Below are positions 22,298-34,943 of a stretch of 64,000 nt of DNA, piece by piece (positions within the stretch are counted from its first letter, which is position 1; every line of letters begins with the position of its first letter). The DNA is taken from assembly GCA_005408345.1 (NCBI GenBank), contig SEMN01000045.1, positions 1,729,001 to 1,793,000 on the forward strand, written 5' to 3'. The DNA comes from Macquaria australasica. Taxonomy: Eukaryota; Chordata; Actinopteri; Centrarchiformes; Percichthyidae. The notes below the pieces were generated by a model, which saw only the letters and a list, made by a program, of their open reading frames with translations, ran no database searches and was not told the DNA's origin. Made by a program: the position numbers and the translations under genes.

Positions 22298-23281
22298 ATT
22301 AAAGTGCTGGGAAAATGGACCTCCTGACCCCTTCATGCTCCCTTGTCTCTCACGTAGAAGAAGCAAACTGTTTATATCATCAGCATAAATCTAACCTGTA
22401 ACCCCGAAAACACTGACACAAACACATCCACACATGCCCCTCACACACACACTCACACGTGTGACTCAGATACACCTGGTTATCACACGCCACGTTTTCA
22501 AAAGCACAGTTTCATTTCTCACATCACGCTCCGGATCAGTGGATTCAGACGGCAGGCGGCTGAGTGACTTTGAATCAATGCAGACACGGAGACAAGCTGA
22601 CGATAATGAAGATTGGGAGAACACATGCCACAGTGCCAACTAATTTCAACACTTTTCCCAAACAATGTGTATCTGTATCCACCAACTCTGCCCCCAAGCA
22701 CACCAAACAAGAAGCTGTAGATTTGCAGCCTTGGACACTGCTGGCAGCTGTCCACTGACAATTAAACCATGTTTGATTCCTATTCCACCTTTCCTGCCCA
22801 TTTTCAATGTGTTTTCTATGATAAAGCTGTAATCTTCATCTACCATCTCATTAGGTAGCTTGGTAGACTCTGAATTATTTGTGTAATTTGGGTCTTAATG
22901 ATATCTATCCCACCCACTGAGAAGGGGACTTGGTGTGGGTGGCATTCGCTGTGGTTGAGTGGTTTAAGTACAGGCCAGGAATTCACAGTTTCATTCAGGA
23001 AGCAAGAAACTTATTTCATAAGAGATGACATTTTCACAAAAGTGGGTATTTTGTATATTTTATTACAAACATCTACGACAGTATACAACAAGCACAGCAG
23101 CACTGAAAACAAATCTAATAACAGTATTTACAAGAGAAACCTCACAGTGAGGGAGAAGACAAGTCATGGGCCAGCAGACTGCTCCTTACTTTCTCAGATA
23201 CTTTGTGTAAAAGACCTTACACACACATACACACATATATATATACACAGTATATACACATATATACAGCACAAGCAAACA
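16425..23281. other. Long intergenic stretch between mcm6 and the cxcr4-like gene
   Basis: No supported gene is seen in nearly 7 kb. Open frames here are short, lack splice partners, and match no family I know. The region holds CA and GA microsatellites near 21918-21968 and 22255-22297. It also holds a diffuse repeat-like block at 20850-21400 rich in GCTAAC motifs, and a fragment at about 19690-19790 of the AAGTACAGTTACATTCCACC family also seen near 33330 and 56200. It may contain regulatory DNA for the flanking genes, but nothing in the sequence proves it. Confidence 0.5.
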
Positions 23282-24746
23282 CTAGCTGGAATGTAAACTG
23301 GAGGACTCAGACTCTGTGGTCGTGGAGGCCCCGGGACGTCTTCGTGGTAAAATCTTCAAACTGGAGGCTCGGCTCAGTGTGAGGGCTCTGCGGGCCGAAC
23401 TCTTGAACCCGGCCCCCAGGAACGCGTACAGCAGCGGGTTCAGGCAGCAGTGTGCAAATGCCATGGGCTCAGCCACCGCCAGCCACACGCTCAGGGCGGC
23501 CTCCAAGCTGCAGCTGCGGGGCAGGACCTCCAGGCGCAGCAGAGCGTCCACAGAGATGCCCGCGCCGTAGGGCAGCCAGCACACGAAGAAGCAGAGAACC
23601 AACGCAATGGTGGTCCTAACTGCTCGCCGCTTCTGCCTCTGGCCCCCCAGCGGGCCTCGGGTCAGCCTGGTGACGATGACACAGTAGCACACCAGGAGGA
23701 CCAGGCCCGGGATCACCAGACCCACCAGGACCAGCTGGAGGCGGAAGACTGCAACCCAGAGAGGAGCACTGTCTACTGGGTAGAATCTCTGGCACAGAGT
23801 GGCACCCTCTCCTCCTTCCTGGGTCCGGGCAAATATCAAGTCAGGCACTGCCAGGAGGCCAGCAGGCAACCAGGCACCTGCAGGGAGAGAAGATAAAAAG
23901 AAGGACTGTAAGAAGTAAGAAAGAAGAAGAGTTACAAAGGGCAAAAAGCATCAACAGAAAGCAAGTCAGTCTTTCTACACTCACCCACATAAACCAGTCT
24001 GTGTGCCAGCAGCTGCCTCAGACCACCGGTGTTGGTGTCCGTGGCTCGGACCACTGCCAGGTAGCGGTCCAGGCTGATGAATGCCAGGATGAGCACGCTG
24101 CCGTACAGGTTGACCGTGTAGATAACGTGCACACCAACGCAGGTGGCTGCTCCAAAGCGCCAGTCAGCCAGGGCTGCGTCCACAGCCCAGAACGGCAGCG
24201 CCAGAACAAAGAGGAGATCAGCAGCCGAGAGATGGAGGCGATACCGGTCTGTGAGGCTGCATTTTGACCTGTAGAGAGCAAATCCAGTCATTAAGTCACC
24301 TAATTCTTATTGGTTCTTGCAAAGGACACAAAGAGATCCGTTGGAGCTAAAGCTGATCAACCATCAGCCCTCCAGCCATCCTCTCACCTGCGCTGGCAGC
24401 CCAGCACTATGACGACCAGGCCGTTTCCAGTGATGCCCAGGGTGAAGATGAGGGCGTAGACCACAGGCAAGAAGACCTGCTGAAGGTCAGTGGTCATCAC
24501 ATGCTCCACATCGCAGGGCTCCTCAAGATCCACCCCCAGGTCGCCAGAACCAGAACCAGAGCCTGTGTCATTGTAGTCGTAGTCAAAGAGGATATGCTGG
24601 AGACGGATGATAGGCGATGAGGATCAAGGGCGCAGAGTGCGGAAAGAAAAAGCAACAATTCATCCTAAACACAGATTTGTGAACGTACATAAAAGCTCCC
24701 ACACTTGACTACACATCACCAACAGCTTTACCTCATAGTATGACAT
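23282..24746 (-). CDS. C-X-C chemokine receptor type 4-like GPCR
   Basis: Four exons (24732-24746, 24388-24596, 23985-24268, 23282-23877) join in phase to a 367-aa seven-helix receptor. It follows CXCR4 closely: TDRYRLHLSAADLLFVLALPFWAVDA, VHVIYTVNLYGSVLILAFISLDRY, CWLPYG, HCCLNPLLYAFLGA, and a Ser-rich tail ending ESESSSLHSS. The DRY, CWxP and NPxxY switches are intact. The N-terminus has clustered Tyr/Asp (candidate sulfation) and one Cys (residue 33) for the usual disulfide. Asp in helix 2 (FWAVD), Asp in PDLIFA, Asp in ISVD and Glu in VAEP match CXCR4 ligand-site acids. The acid following the ECL2 Cys is Gln here (LCQRFYP). CXCR4 normally has one intron; this copy has three, two of them inside the heptahelical core. 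It is a divergent paralogue, and I do not assign an a or b name. A minus-strand AATAAA lies near 23059-23064. Confidence 0.9.
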
Positions 24747-27083
24747 GACGGAGGCAGTCCCTCTCCTTTCTCAGCAGAGTGAAGTTGAGCATTCTGTCTA
24801 CAGGGGTTATATAGTTGTGTTCATGCTCCTCCTCCAACACATCTGTGTTCCTGCTGAAACGTTTTTCCTGTTTTCGAGGTGTCAGGTGCTGATAGTGGTT
24901 CTATCACAGGATACTGTTGTGTGTGTGCGCTGCTTGAATTGTTTTGGCCCTGAGACCTCTGGTTTGTGATTATCAGGATCTATTGGCAATAGGAAAGACT
25001 GCCGATGAGAATCAGACAATGTGTAATGTGTGTGTGTGTAACAGTATTTCTCCAAACTCCATGCTCTGTTAAATCAGGACAAGCAGCAGGAGTTTCCGCT
25101 CTCACTAGAGTGTGAACCTACTTCTTGTATTTGCGTCACTGTCTTACATGATGTATGCATGAACATGCATAAGATGATTATCAGCTGTGTGCTGATAAAG
25201 CTGTAAGACTCCCTCTGATCTTTCACTGTCAATGAACCATGAGTGTGCTTGTGATATTAGTGTCACATCACCTTTCTGAGCAAAATGTTTCACCACCACC
25301 TGGAGTGTGAACCTGGACTTTTACAGTGTGTAATATAATAAATAAATACATTTTACAAATATGAAATGTGATGCACAGTCAGTCAGCAGACACATTTCCT
25401 GGCTTGGCAGTTCTGACTGTAAATCCCCATCCTCTCCCAGTACATTAATCCCATAAGTAAACAGAAACCCCCCCCCCAAAGAAACGCTGTCGAACCTTCA
25501 AGACCAAAACCTCAAGTCCCTTATCTCTTTCTTATTTTCCCCCACCCTTCCTCCACATTCACTGGTATCAGCACAAACATCTCCAAAACAACACTGTTGT
25601 GTAAAACTCCTTGAATGTGAAACACTGACTGATGTAAAGTGATGGTGGTGAAGCTGCATCTTGGAACAGGCTACTGAACAGACAGCATTAATTGGGGTTG
25701 AGCTGCTGAATAGCTCTCACAACAGGGAACACGCCAGTCTAAATAATTATCAAAGGCTGCATTCTATTTAGATATACTAGTGCCACAGGGCCCTGGTTAT
25801 TGTGCATACGGACTCACCAGGACACTAAATGTTATTAAAGAGGCTGCGCACGCCATCTACTGTTTTAAACCTGAACCTTGAAAGGCCAATGCTGACATAG
25901 AGTCAACCAGTTGGGACCTGTCTACGTCATGAAATTTATATTAAAAAATAAAGACTCTAATCAGTGTCAGTCAGTCTCCCCCGTGTCCCCTGACCCACAC
26001 AATACGGAACCACGAGGCCACGCCTCCTACAGTTCTTGTTCCCTCACTCCTCTGTTGCATTTTTTAAATATGCTGGGAGAGAGGGTTATAGCTGAATTTG
26101 AGGGTGTAGTTACAAAATCAAAGTCAAAATGTCTTCTCTAAAATAAAAAAAAGGCACACTGAATGGCACAGGGTTAATGCAGTGTAACTGGAGTGCTGAT
26201 TCCTTCATTAAGTGGCGCCACCATGTGGACTTTTAGAGGAAGGGTCCAACAGTGCCCAACACCTCTGAAAATACTACAAGATATGAGTATAAATACATTA
26301 ATGGATTTACCATCTTTACAGAACATGGCTTCTATCCACAACTTACCAGCAGGAAATATTCATTCATCTAATAATAGTAATAATAATATTCTTGGTAAAC
26401 AGTGTTTTTCATTCATTCAGACAAAAAAAAAAAAAAATCAATATACCTGACTGTTTATACTAAGGAAATTATACAATCATACGCTGTCAGAGGTCAAACT
26501 GCGACTTCAGAATGTCACTGCCAATTAAAATGATTGCATTCCTGAGTAGGACCTCCATTTTCTTAGTGTATTGCATTGTGGGACAGCAGCACACATACAT
26601 AAAAACAAGTAAATTTGACTTTTTTTAAGTATATGTTTCTAGTGTGAAGACGCTACACTCAAAACCTGCTTTGAATTAGTGTGCTATTAGTAATCTTGAT
26701 ACTCGTACTGGAGGTGCTCATGTAGGTCTACTGGTGACGATAATGTTAAGTCAGTCTGTCATAGCAATATGTTAAAAACAGCATTAATGTAAAAAAACAA
26801 AAACAAAAAAAACACGCATTTATTCACAGTCATCCTGTTGCATGAAACTTTAAATAAACGCCATTTTGAAATTTAAGAAAAAATAAATAACATGCAAGTA
26901 AACCCAGGTATTTGACTATTAACAGGTATATGACTCCAGGTAAATGGCAACAAGTATTTACAAAATGGTATTAGCCAGGCTAAACAACACCGAAGGTCAA
27001 CAAAACATCACAAGTAAAAAAAAAAGCTTGAATACTTCATACTATAGCGATTATAGTTTTAAAAAAAAGTAAGAGTCACCTCG
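24747..27083. other. Intergenic region between the cxcr4-like gene and the unrecognised gene
   Basis: The promoter of the cxcr4-like gene must lie just right of 24746, but I see no diagnostic motif. A minus-strand AATAAA (TTTATT on plus) at 26819-26824 could end the unrecognised gene's transcript. The rest is AT-rich with homopolymer runs and no exon I can support. Confidence 0.5.
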
Positions 27084-29873
27084 CTAACGTGTTTCTCTGA
27101 CGATCATGCTGCTGTTGCCACGCAACTGGGCAAGCAAGTCTCTGAATCCAGCCCTCTTCCTGGGCGTTTTCTGTTTGGGTGGTGCCTCTCTTGGCTTGGT
27201 GGTTTCCAGGGTCACCGTGGAGGGAATCAACTCAACAGTCAGGTCTTCATCTGCTGGACTGTCGATTTCTTGATTGCCACTGCCCACAAGATCAGGGCTG
27301 CTGCTGTGGCCGCTGGTTGTATGAAGACTGTTGTTATCGGCACACCCAATACTGATGTGTTGGAGGGGATTGTTGCTGTGGAGACGCTGCTGCTTAGTGG
27401 CGCGAGGACCCTGAGAATCATCTCTTGTCCTCTTCCTCCTGTTCTTCTTCCTCTCCTTCTTCACCGTCACTCTGACGCGTCGTCTAAGGTTCCTGACACA
27501 AAAAAGCACCATATTCATATTAATTTCTGATGTAAGCAGACTTATTGATCTGCTTTGTTACAGGAGGAAGTGTGTGTTATGGGTACAGATGCATTACCTC
27601 TGAAGGAAAGTGTGCGGCCTCGAGCAGGCTAATGATTCTCCCTCTCCCACACGTTGCTTTGCACCTCTCTTGACATTAAGCCTTTTGTTAACCAGCTGTT
27701 CAAGGATCAAAAGCTTCCTGACAAAAAAAACAAAAACAAAAACAGAGAGGTGTGGTTATAATCAGCTGACAGCATGACGATTTGCCTGGCTACTCGTGTT
27801 TAACGCCAGTAACCAATACACACACAAGCAGTCTTACCCTCTCACATTAGGCAGCCTCCTTGGTCCGCGCCTCTTGATCAGGACCCACTGGTCACAGGTC
27901 AGGGACTTGGGATCTGAAGAACAAACCAGAAAAAGAGGTTGAACCATAGACTGTATATAAGGCTCCAAATGACGTTAGCAGCGCAAGATGGCAGTGCCCG
28001 TATCCGGGATATTTTGGCTTCATTTTTGTAGTTTGTGCTGCATTAACCATACCGACATTACTTGAACTAACTGCATTGTAAATGTTAAATACATGAAGCA
28101 ATAAGAGTGGAAATGTTGGGCAGTGTGTGCCCAGCCCAGCTAGCAAGAGATCTACAGGTAGACACCGGGCTGTAGCAGTACCTGGTCGGCCCATTCCCGC
28201 CAAATGTAACCACAAGGATTTAACAGTGAATAAATTGAAAGGAATTTCAAGGAGCTTGTCAATTTTCTGTCTTTTCTGTGTACTAGTATTTGATGTGGCA
28301 ACAACCCAATTTCCCCACACAGACATTATATTTTCATCTTAGGTTGCTGAAACGAGGAATGAGTATACTCACCATTGTCTAAAAGTTTGCTTTTAATTGG
28401 TGCTTTCATCTTCTTTGCCTTCTGGTAGAGCGTCCAACAGGGTAAGCACAAGCCCTGTGAGCGTCTCGGTTTCTTGGGAGTGGCATTGTATGGGTCGGAA
28501 GGACCAGAAGCTATGCTGCTGGTGACAGAGGCACCGTCGTCATCTGACTCGTCCACTCCTTTATCAGCTACCTCTACAAACTTTACTTCATCCTCCACTG
28601 CAACATGTCTTGCATCATGTGTACTGTTGATGATGTCAATGATGTCACGGTTCCTCCCCTCATCTGTGTTGGCTTTGGCCTTTCTCAGCCTCTTACCCAT
28701 CAACTTGCGCTGAATAACTCCTTCATTTGGGCTGGGGCTTCTCTGGGGGCTTTTCTTGGAGGCCTTCGCTATTCTGGATGAGCGTCGGTGATACATGGGT
28801 CTTTCCCACTTCAGACAATACTCAAATGACCTGTGACAGAGAGCAACCTGTGATAAAGCACCTATAAAGAGTAATACATTGGTATGTGATCACTAAGGTG
28901 CTGACATCACAGGTTAAACACTTTTTAAAAAGCTTTCATAGCTTACCTATAATATTCTACTCTTATGGAACATGTATGAATGAATGACTCCAAGCCATCT
29001 GCCTCATACCCGCCGTCAGACGGACACCTGTAAATGTGAAGACAACAAACCACTTTAATGACAAATAAAACGGTGGAAAGGAAAAAAATACAGCACAGTA
29101 TTAGACATATGATCTTGTTCCTGTTTCTGCTTGGTCTCAAACATCTTTGGCTCATTTACAGCCGTTTTCATTGCAGCTATTGAACTAAACTTGACCAGGA
29201 GCACAAAGGATCTGTGGGCTGCTACTGACACACTGTTTATGTATTGTTGCTGTCAGCTAAGTACAGTGCACACAGCTCACTACATATAGCTTCACTGTAT
29301 TTACCTTGAGCCCCAGGAAGCAAACAGTACTATGCTGAAACACTACACCCCCACAGGTTTACTGCGTGGCAATTAGTCTGTGGTAATGTCATTAAACCTC
29401 ACTTTATATATGAATGTGCATCATGTAAGCACAATATCAACTGATATCATAAAACTCTGAAACTAGGGCCTCTCCAGAAGACAGGACCTCAACAACAGGT
29501 AATGATGGACTAGCCGCCTTACCATGCTTATTGTTTTAGCTGCTATTTTAGTGGTGAATATTCCCAAACTAACGTGAAATTAATCAAATGATCGCAAACC
29601 GACCGATACACAAATGTGAACCTGGCCCGTGTTGGGCCGAGGACCTGGGACCGATCTAGTTGGGTTTGAACAACACACCCGACTCGAAGATGCCCATAAT
29701 CTATAAAATACCAGCTACTGTCGTTTCGCTCATTTTAGCATCTTGGCTTAGCTAGCCGGACTAAAATAAACAGACTGGAGGCTACAGGGATCGACGTCTT
29801 CAGAGCTGAAGCTAGACCATGACTTTAAAACTTACTTCGTCTCGGAGCGACCACCGGTTACGTGTTTTGACAT
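27084..29873 (-). CDS. Unrecognised basic nuclear-type protein, six exons
   Basis: Six exons join in phase with good splice sites: 29836-29873, 28947-29027, 28373-28830, then exons near 27838-27912, 27602-27720 and 27084-27493. I do not recognise the family. The product starts MSKHVTGGRSETK. It has an N-terminal block containing Cys, Trp and aromatic residues (CPSDGGYEADGLESFIHTCS ... CLKWERPMYHRRSSRIA). A Ser/Pro- and Lys-rich stretch and an acidic segment (DESDDDG) follow. A probable structured core reads LCLPCWTLYQKAKKMKAPIK, then LTCDQWVLIKRRGPRRLP, then a basic stretch with KKERKKNRRKRTRDD. The tail is Ser/Thr-rich with another basic patch (KQKTPRKRAGFRDLLAQLRG). The composition suggests a nuclear or chromatin-associated protein, which is inference from bipartite-NLS-like clusters only. 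Exon phase and an open frame across six exons argue for a real gene. Confidence 0.75.
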
Positions 29874-32587
29874 GTTCACAGCAGTTTGAACTGATATCTG
29901 AAACTACGACACGGTGGGGCGCTTACTTGTCGCCACACTGGCTCGCGCCCCGGTGAGCTCGCGGACCTCAGGCAGCGTTCCGTTGTGCTCGAGGACAACT
30001 TGCTTGAAGCCGCGCGCGGCGGAAGAGGGCAGCTCGTCTGCTGCTTCTTCTTCTTCTTTTCCCGTTTTATGGAAACGGGTGGTAACCGGCGTAGAGGAGG
30101 ACTACCGCCACCCACTACATTAGAGTGTGGACCAGAGTTATCGATCCCCAAATTAAAAAAGAAAAAAACAAAATCACATCAGCTTCTCGATTCTTCTTCT
30201 GCTGCTGCTGCTTATTGACAAAAAACAACAATGGCGCGTTAACACCACCAACTGAGTCAAGAGTTTGAACGCTATAAACTGCATTTTCACCAGACGCTCC
30301 CAGGTCCTTCTTTGCTGCTGTTTTCTTGTGTTATGGGCTACGTGAATGTGTCAATTCATGTTTTATGTGTCTGTGCTCCCATTTTGGCCAGGTCTCTTCA
30401 GCAAAAGAGTTAACGTAACTCAAGAAGAGACTTGCTGATTAAAGGCTAAGTAACAAAAACAAGACCACGAACCTTTACAACCAGATATCCCCTCCCCCCC
30501 ACACACATTTTGTGTAACTCTATATTGTTGTGACTTTCTGTTCAAATGTACTACTAGAATCTGCTGACTTGGCTGCTACTAATCACACACTAGCTGTGGG
30601 TACCGCATGTGTACTGCTAAGTTTGATTTTAATTGCTCTTGTATATTTTCTAGATTATTCTATTCTTGTTTTTATTTTATATACTTATAATGTATTTATT
30701 TTAAGTTTCCACTCATATCTGTCTTTGTGCTGCTGTAACACCCGGACTATCTTATCTTAAATCCAAACTTACAGAAATCATAACAGTCTTTGTGTACATA
30801 CTCCAAGTGTAAATTGTCATAAGACTGTCATAGACAGACAGGGATCCTACTGTACCTGGCCCCGGGTCTTCTCTGTGTCAGTTGTGGTAATTTGATGAAA
30901 CACAACTTATTTTATGCATCATGTGAGCACAATAGGCCAGCGGACATTTTGAGGTGGAAAAAAAGAAAAAGAAGCACAGGTGTAAATAATGACAAATGAA
31001 TAATGACTGAATTCCATTTAGCTGCTTTAGTCGTGGTATTGTCCATGATGGTTCACTGTCATGGCTTAATGAGACACATAAATAGAACAGAGCCATCATT
31101 AATGTTATTCGCAACACCTGTGATTTTCCTACTATGACAAGTCAAAAGGCCCTAAATAAACCAAAATAATTCAGCTTTAAGAGCTAGATTTTGACACATG
31201 GCCCCTCTACAAGATGTTGATGTTGTACATGTGGACACTTCCAAACACATTACAAGTGATCAAATTACCAGAAAACAAATGTTGTTTGCTAATCCACTTG
31301 TTGATAGATTTCATGCCCACCCTGTCTCTCCACTGCCTCTACATGTTCTAAATACTAGATCAGAAATCTAGAGAAACAGGCTAGATTGACATGGGTGTCA
31401 TATTACAAAACCTCAGGACTCAGTTTTAGAAGTTTCAGGAACTGTATCATGTCCCAAGACACTTTTCGTGAGAGGGATTATTCTCCTTCCTTTTCAAAAG
31501 GCACGGCTCAGTGTACGGACAGGACTGTACGATAAAGCAGAGCAGGTGAAGGGGTTTAAATTGTACAGTACTTGATATCCTTCCTTGTGACATCAGAAAG
31601 CATAGTAAATATTTTGTGCTTTGTACACATGGAGTTTAGTACCATCCCTGAACATATGGATTAATGTCCAAATTCAGTATTATTTGAGAATGGACCAATG
31701 GAATTACTATTCATTTATCACAACATGTTTTACACATAGAGCTGATCTTGACATTCCTGATTACTGCCAAAAGTGAGAAATAATGGGATTACTACAGTGC
31801 ATAGCTTTATTGTCAGACCAGTTTGTTTCGGCTTGTGGCCTTCGTCAGGGTCCTCATAAAACACATTAAAAAGAACATTTAAATAAAATGGGTATGAAGC
31901 AAAAATGTTGATAAATGTCAGACAACCAACCATACCACACCCAATATATGGTCATGTATATATGTGCATGTAATACAATAAAGTTGTTCTTCATAATACA
32001 AGTGCTGCTGGAGTTTTGACCTCTTCAAACGGCAGTGTTTTGCCAGACAGTGTGTTTATATTCACTGTAGTAATCCCATTACTCCCCACTTTTGGCAGCA
32101 ATCAGGAACACCCCTTTAAATTAAAAGTTTTGACCTCTTCAGACTTTCTCTCCCTTTTCCATGCACTTTAGAAGTAGGTGAAGTCATGCCAGAAATCCCT
32201 CTTCTACATAACACTGCCGTTTTACCCGCTGAACTTTTCCCCAGTCCCCCAGGTGCAGTATCAGGTGTGATTGCGTGCTTTCTTTTATGTATGGATGGCA
32301 ATCAATCAAATGACACAGTAGCTAAATCACTGAAGGTCCAACATTATTGTCCTACAACTGCTAGCTGTTGAGGACTGCAGTTGCCGCTCTTGTTTACCTG
32401 AGGACTTTGAACACACACAACTCTGCTAATTCACAGAGGAATTTCAACAACCCAGACAGAGGAGCCTGGAGGGAGGGACCTGTTTACAGGAGCATTCAAA
32501 GCACAGAGAAGGGGGAATTGTCTTAGTCCACTTTGCCCACCCTCTGTGTCCACAACTCACTGAATACACCACAGAGGAAAGAGAACA
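29874..32587. other. Intergenic region with promoter and foldback element
   Basis: A GC- and CpG-rich patch at about 29900-30120 is the likely promoter of the unrecognised minus-strand gene. No divergent plus-strand gene is evident. Open frames there are low-complexity (Ser/Ala or Lys runs). The remainder is AT-rich. It includes the inverted-repeat element at 31754-32108 and the presumptive UGT promoter just before 32588, where I see no clear TATA box. Confidence 0.55.
31754..32108. mobile_element. 355-bp MITE-like element with 46-bp inverted ends
   Basis: The left end (31754-31799, beginning TTCCTGATTACTGCCAAAAG) and the right end (32063-32108) are inverted copies matching at about 42 of 46 positions. 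The interior contains a stretch reading CTGACGAAGGCCACAAGC on the minus strand, a motif I associate with dispersed fish repeats. There is no coding capacity. I could not define a convincing target-site duplication, so the superfamily is open. Confidence 0.8.
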
Positions 32588-34909
32588 ATGTGGAAAGCAG
32601 CAGTGTTTGTGTTCCTGCTGCTGAGCATGGATATGCAGGTGAATGGTGCTGTAGATAAGACGAGGGGGTCTGTGGCAGAAAACTCCAGGCCAGAGAAGAA
32701 GGTGAAGACAGAGGAGGCCGAAGCCACCGACGCCATTCCTGCAAGTGACACTGCGTCTTCAGGTTTCTTGGGCAACCTGCTGGTGGTACCCATGGATGGG
32801 AGTCACTGGGTGGGTATAAAGGCCGTTGTCCAAGAAATGGGTCGCCGCGGACACCAGGTCACCGTGGTGATACCAGAGGTCAGCATACGGATGGGTCCAG
32901 GGAAACACTACGACACCGTGACCTATCCTGTTCCTTATGACAAGGCTCATATTGATTCCGTCATGTCCTCACACAAGGACATATTGCAAAAATCGGCACA
33001 GACGTTCATGGAGAAGATTAAGAAACGATTCTCACAGATCAAGAGAATTACAGGCTTTATCCACACCACTGCAGAGAGCCTACTGTTAAATGCCAGTCTC
33101 ATCTCACATCTGGCACAGCAGGTTAGTACAAATACAGAAGTTGAACACAACATCAGGATCAGGTGTAAAATCTAATGGAACCCAATACAATAGCCTTGCA
33201 CTTTATACTGAATTTGTGAGGCATTTGTTTAGACTGTGTCTACTTCTCTTGAACTACTTTTTGGGGCTGTTGCTGTATTGGATTGCATTATACTGTAATG
33301 CAATCTGTATCTGCTGAAGCTGGGACAGTGGTAGAAGAAGTATTCACATCCTTTACTCATGTGAAAGTACTGCAAAAATGTACTTAACGTGTCAAAAGTA
33401 AAAGTACTGGTTCTGCAGATGACTGATATTATTTATGACATTATTAGTTTGTTAACACTGATGCATCAACGTGTAAGCAGCATTTTACTGTTGTAGCTGG
33501 TTGAGGTGAAGCTAGTTTGAACTACTTTATATAAAATTAGGTATTTTAGTCCAGTGGTTCCCAACCACTTTTTTTTTGCAGAATATTGGGGAATTTAACC
33601 CCTATGGTCCTCAAACATCTGAAACATGACAAGGGGCCCCAACCAGACACCGTTTTTCTTTTGTAAGGGGTCACAATCCAAAAAGGTTGGAAACCACTGG
33701 TTTAATCTTTGACAATGCATTGTATTTTATAAGTTATCATACTGTATGTCTTTAATGAGAATGAAGGATGGTATGCTACTGTATGCTAATGCAAAAACAG
33801 TGAAATGCTTCCCCTCTTCTGTTGAATCAATGCATGAGTATATGTTAATAGAAGGAAAAGTGCTTTAGTAGTGCAAACTGTTGAAGATTCACCCCTTCTC
33901 CTATTTTTCCTTTGCACCTTTTCACTCTGCAGAAGTTTGATGCCGTCTTAACCGACCCCTTGGTGCCCACAGGCTCATTAATAGCGCGGAAATTAGGTGA
34001 GTTCTGCCACACTTACTGTTGTCTCTTTTCTTATGAGTCTGCACATCTTCTCACCAGTCATCCCTAAATCATTTTCAGGTATCCCCACTATTAATTTGCT
34101 GAGGGGAATGCCATGTTTCTTGGATATGAAGTCTGTAGGCTGCCCCTCCCCGCCCTCATATGTACCTCGCTTCTTCACCGGATACACAGACAGAATGAGC
34201 TTCAAGGAGAGAACTTTCAACACTTTGGTGAGCACTTATGCCCCCCTCCCCCCATGTCATTCAGTTTGGCAATGTGGTGTCTGCCTCCCTACTTCATTGG
34301 CCCAGTAAAACTTCAGTTTCAGCACTGTTAAAATGTAACTCATATAACTGAAATGCAGCTCCTTTGCCAAGCACGGACACCTTACTTTTGTGCAATTGTT
34401 TATTGTTCTGTGATACCTCTGACCTGCAGGTGGCTTTACTGGAGCCACTGCTATGCCGACTGCTGTATTGGCACTTTGACAACTTAGCCTATCAGTTCCT
34501 GGGAGAGGAGGTGGACATATCTGAAGTGCTGTCAGACTCTGCTATCTGGCTGCTGAGGTAACATGTACAAAGGTTGTGTATTGTTATTTGGGAAAAGAAT
34601 AACTGAGTTTGTCTTATGTAGAAGTACTTACACACACACATATACTATTATAAACTGTTGTTTCATGCCTCTAAATCACACTGAAAGAAAAAAGATTGTC
34701 TGTGTCATATTCACATAAATATTGTGATACTGTGTTTAAACAGGTTTGACTTCACACTGGAGTTGCCACGCCCTCTCATGCCTAATATGGTGCTAGTTGG
34801 CGGAATCAACTGCAACGTGAGAAATCCTCTGCCTGAAGTAAGGCCCATGTGTTTTGGATTTTAATACAGGGAAATTGATATAGAGAAAGAGAAATGAATG
34901 CCAGACCCC

Positions 34910-34943
<34 letters not shown>

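Noticed and set aside
23316..23896. Long plus-strand open frames opposite the cxcr4-like last exon
   Set aside because: GC-rich antisense shadow of the receptor coding sequence; no splice logic or family similarity.
29876..30151. Open frames on both strands in the GC-rich patch right of the unrecognised gene
   Set aside because: Low-complexity Ser/Ala/Lys translations in a CpG-rich promoter; no splice sites linking them to a gene.
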